A stretch of DNA of 5,979 nucleotides from Chloroflexota bacterium (GTDB taxonomy: Bacteria; Chloroflexota; Anaerolineae; Anaerolineales; Villigracilaceae). Position numbers and translations under genes: made by a program. The notes under the pieces are model-generated. The model was not told the origin of the DNA. It did no database searches and saw only the letters and a list, made by a program, of their open reading frames with translations. Below are positions 5,889 through 5,979 of this stretch, one piece after another. The stretch is taken from NCBI GenBank assembly GCA_021796315.1, contig JAJYOH010000392.1, positions 1-5,979 on the forward strand, in the 5' to 3' direction. Position 1 is the stretch's first letter; each line of letters opens with the position of its first letter.

Positions 5889-5979
5889 CCGTGCGCGTCT
5901 ACTTTTAGAGGTTCGACTTTATAGATTACACGCGGCTGCGCCGGATTATGTGCTGGATAATTCGGGTTGCCGTGATACT
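5885..5979 (-). CDS. 3' end of an upstream gene, possibly a PPOX-type flavin/F420 split-barrel protein (partial)
   Basis: On the minus strand one frame stays open from the window edge to a TGA at 5887-5885, giving 31 residues that end in [16 protein letters not shown]. The TGA overlaps the nitroreductase ATG in the same ATGA arrangement as the two junctions downstream, which strongly suggests a real gene in the operon. The ending, a strand of the type RVIYKVEPLKV followed by a short tail, resembles the C-terminus of pyridoxamine-oxidase-like (PPOX) F420 or FMN enzymes. The piece is too short to be sure. It does not look like the end of CofE. The remainder lies outside the window. Confidence 0.6.
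   Translation of the reverse strand, partial: YHGNPNYPAHNPAQPRVIYKVEPLKVDAHG

Overview
The window looks like a bacterial chromosome of moderate GC content that makes and uses the deazaflavin cofactor F420. The closest fit is an uncultured Chloroflexota, probably of the Anaerolineae type. That is inferred from gene content, apparent leaderless promoters and short intergenic repeats; no rRNA or other phylogenetic marker is present. Coding density is very high, and no gap exceeds 80 bases.

Left part (1-2193): a divergent pair for glycerate metabolism. A MOFRL-family glycerate 2-kinase lies on the minus strand and a D-2-hydroxyacid dehydrogenase of the glyoxylate/hydroxypyruvate reductase type on the plus strand. 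Together they could convert hydroxypyruvate to glycerate and then to 2-phosphoglycerate. Only 20 bases separate the two preferred start codons. In the middle is the palindrome AGTATACT, which gives a -10-like TATACT exactly 6 bases before each ATG. This reads as one symmetric promoter firing leaderless transcripts both ways.

Middle (2191-2723): a 533-bp segment with a four-helix-bundle protein of the 23S rRNA intervening-sequence family. It is bracketed by two arrays of degenerate 9-bp repeats in inverted orientation. Its ends are TAGTC and GACTA, and these supply the TAG stop codons of both convergent flanking genes. It looks like an inserted cassette and is the most unusual thing here.

Right part (2721-5979): a minus-strand operon read from right to left. 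It holds the 3' end of an unidentified gene (possibly a PPOX-type flavin/F420 split-barrel protein), a standalone FbiB-C-terminus-like nitroreductase, CofD/FbiA, CofC/FbiD and an F420-dependent luciferase-like oxidoreductase. The first four genes are joined by ATGA overlaps. CofC activates a phospho-acid with GTP, CofD transfers it to FO, and the nitroreductase is a good candidate for reducing dehydro-F420-0 if the precursor is phosphoenolpyruvate. The luciferase-like protein would consume the cofactor. The glutamyl ligase CofE and FO synthase are not in the window. A hairpin made from a second short-repeat family overlaps the end of cofC and abuts the ribosome binding site of the luciferase-like gene.
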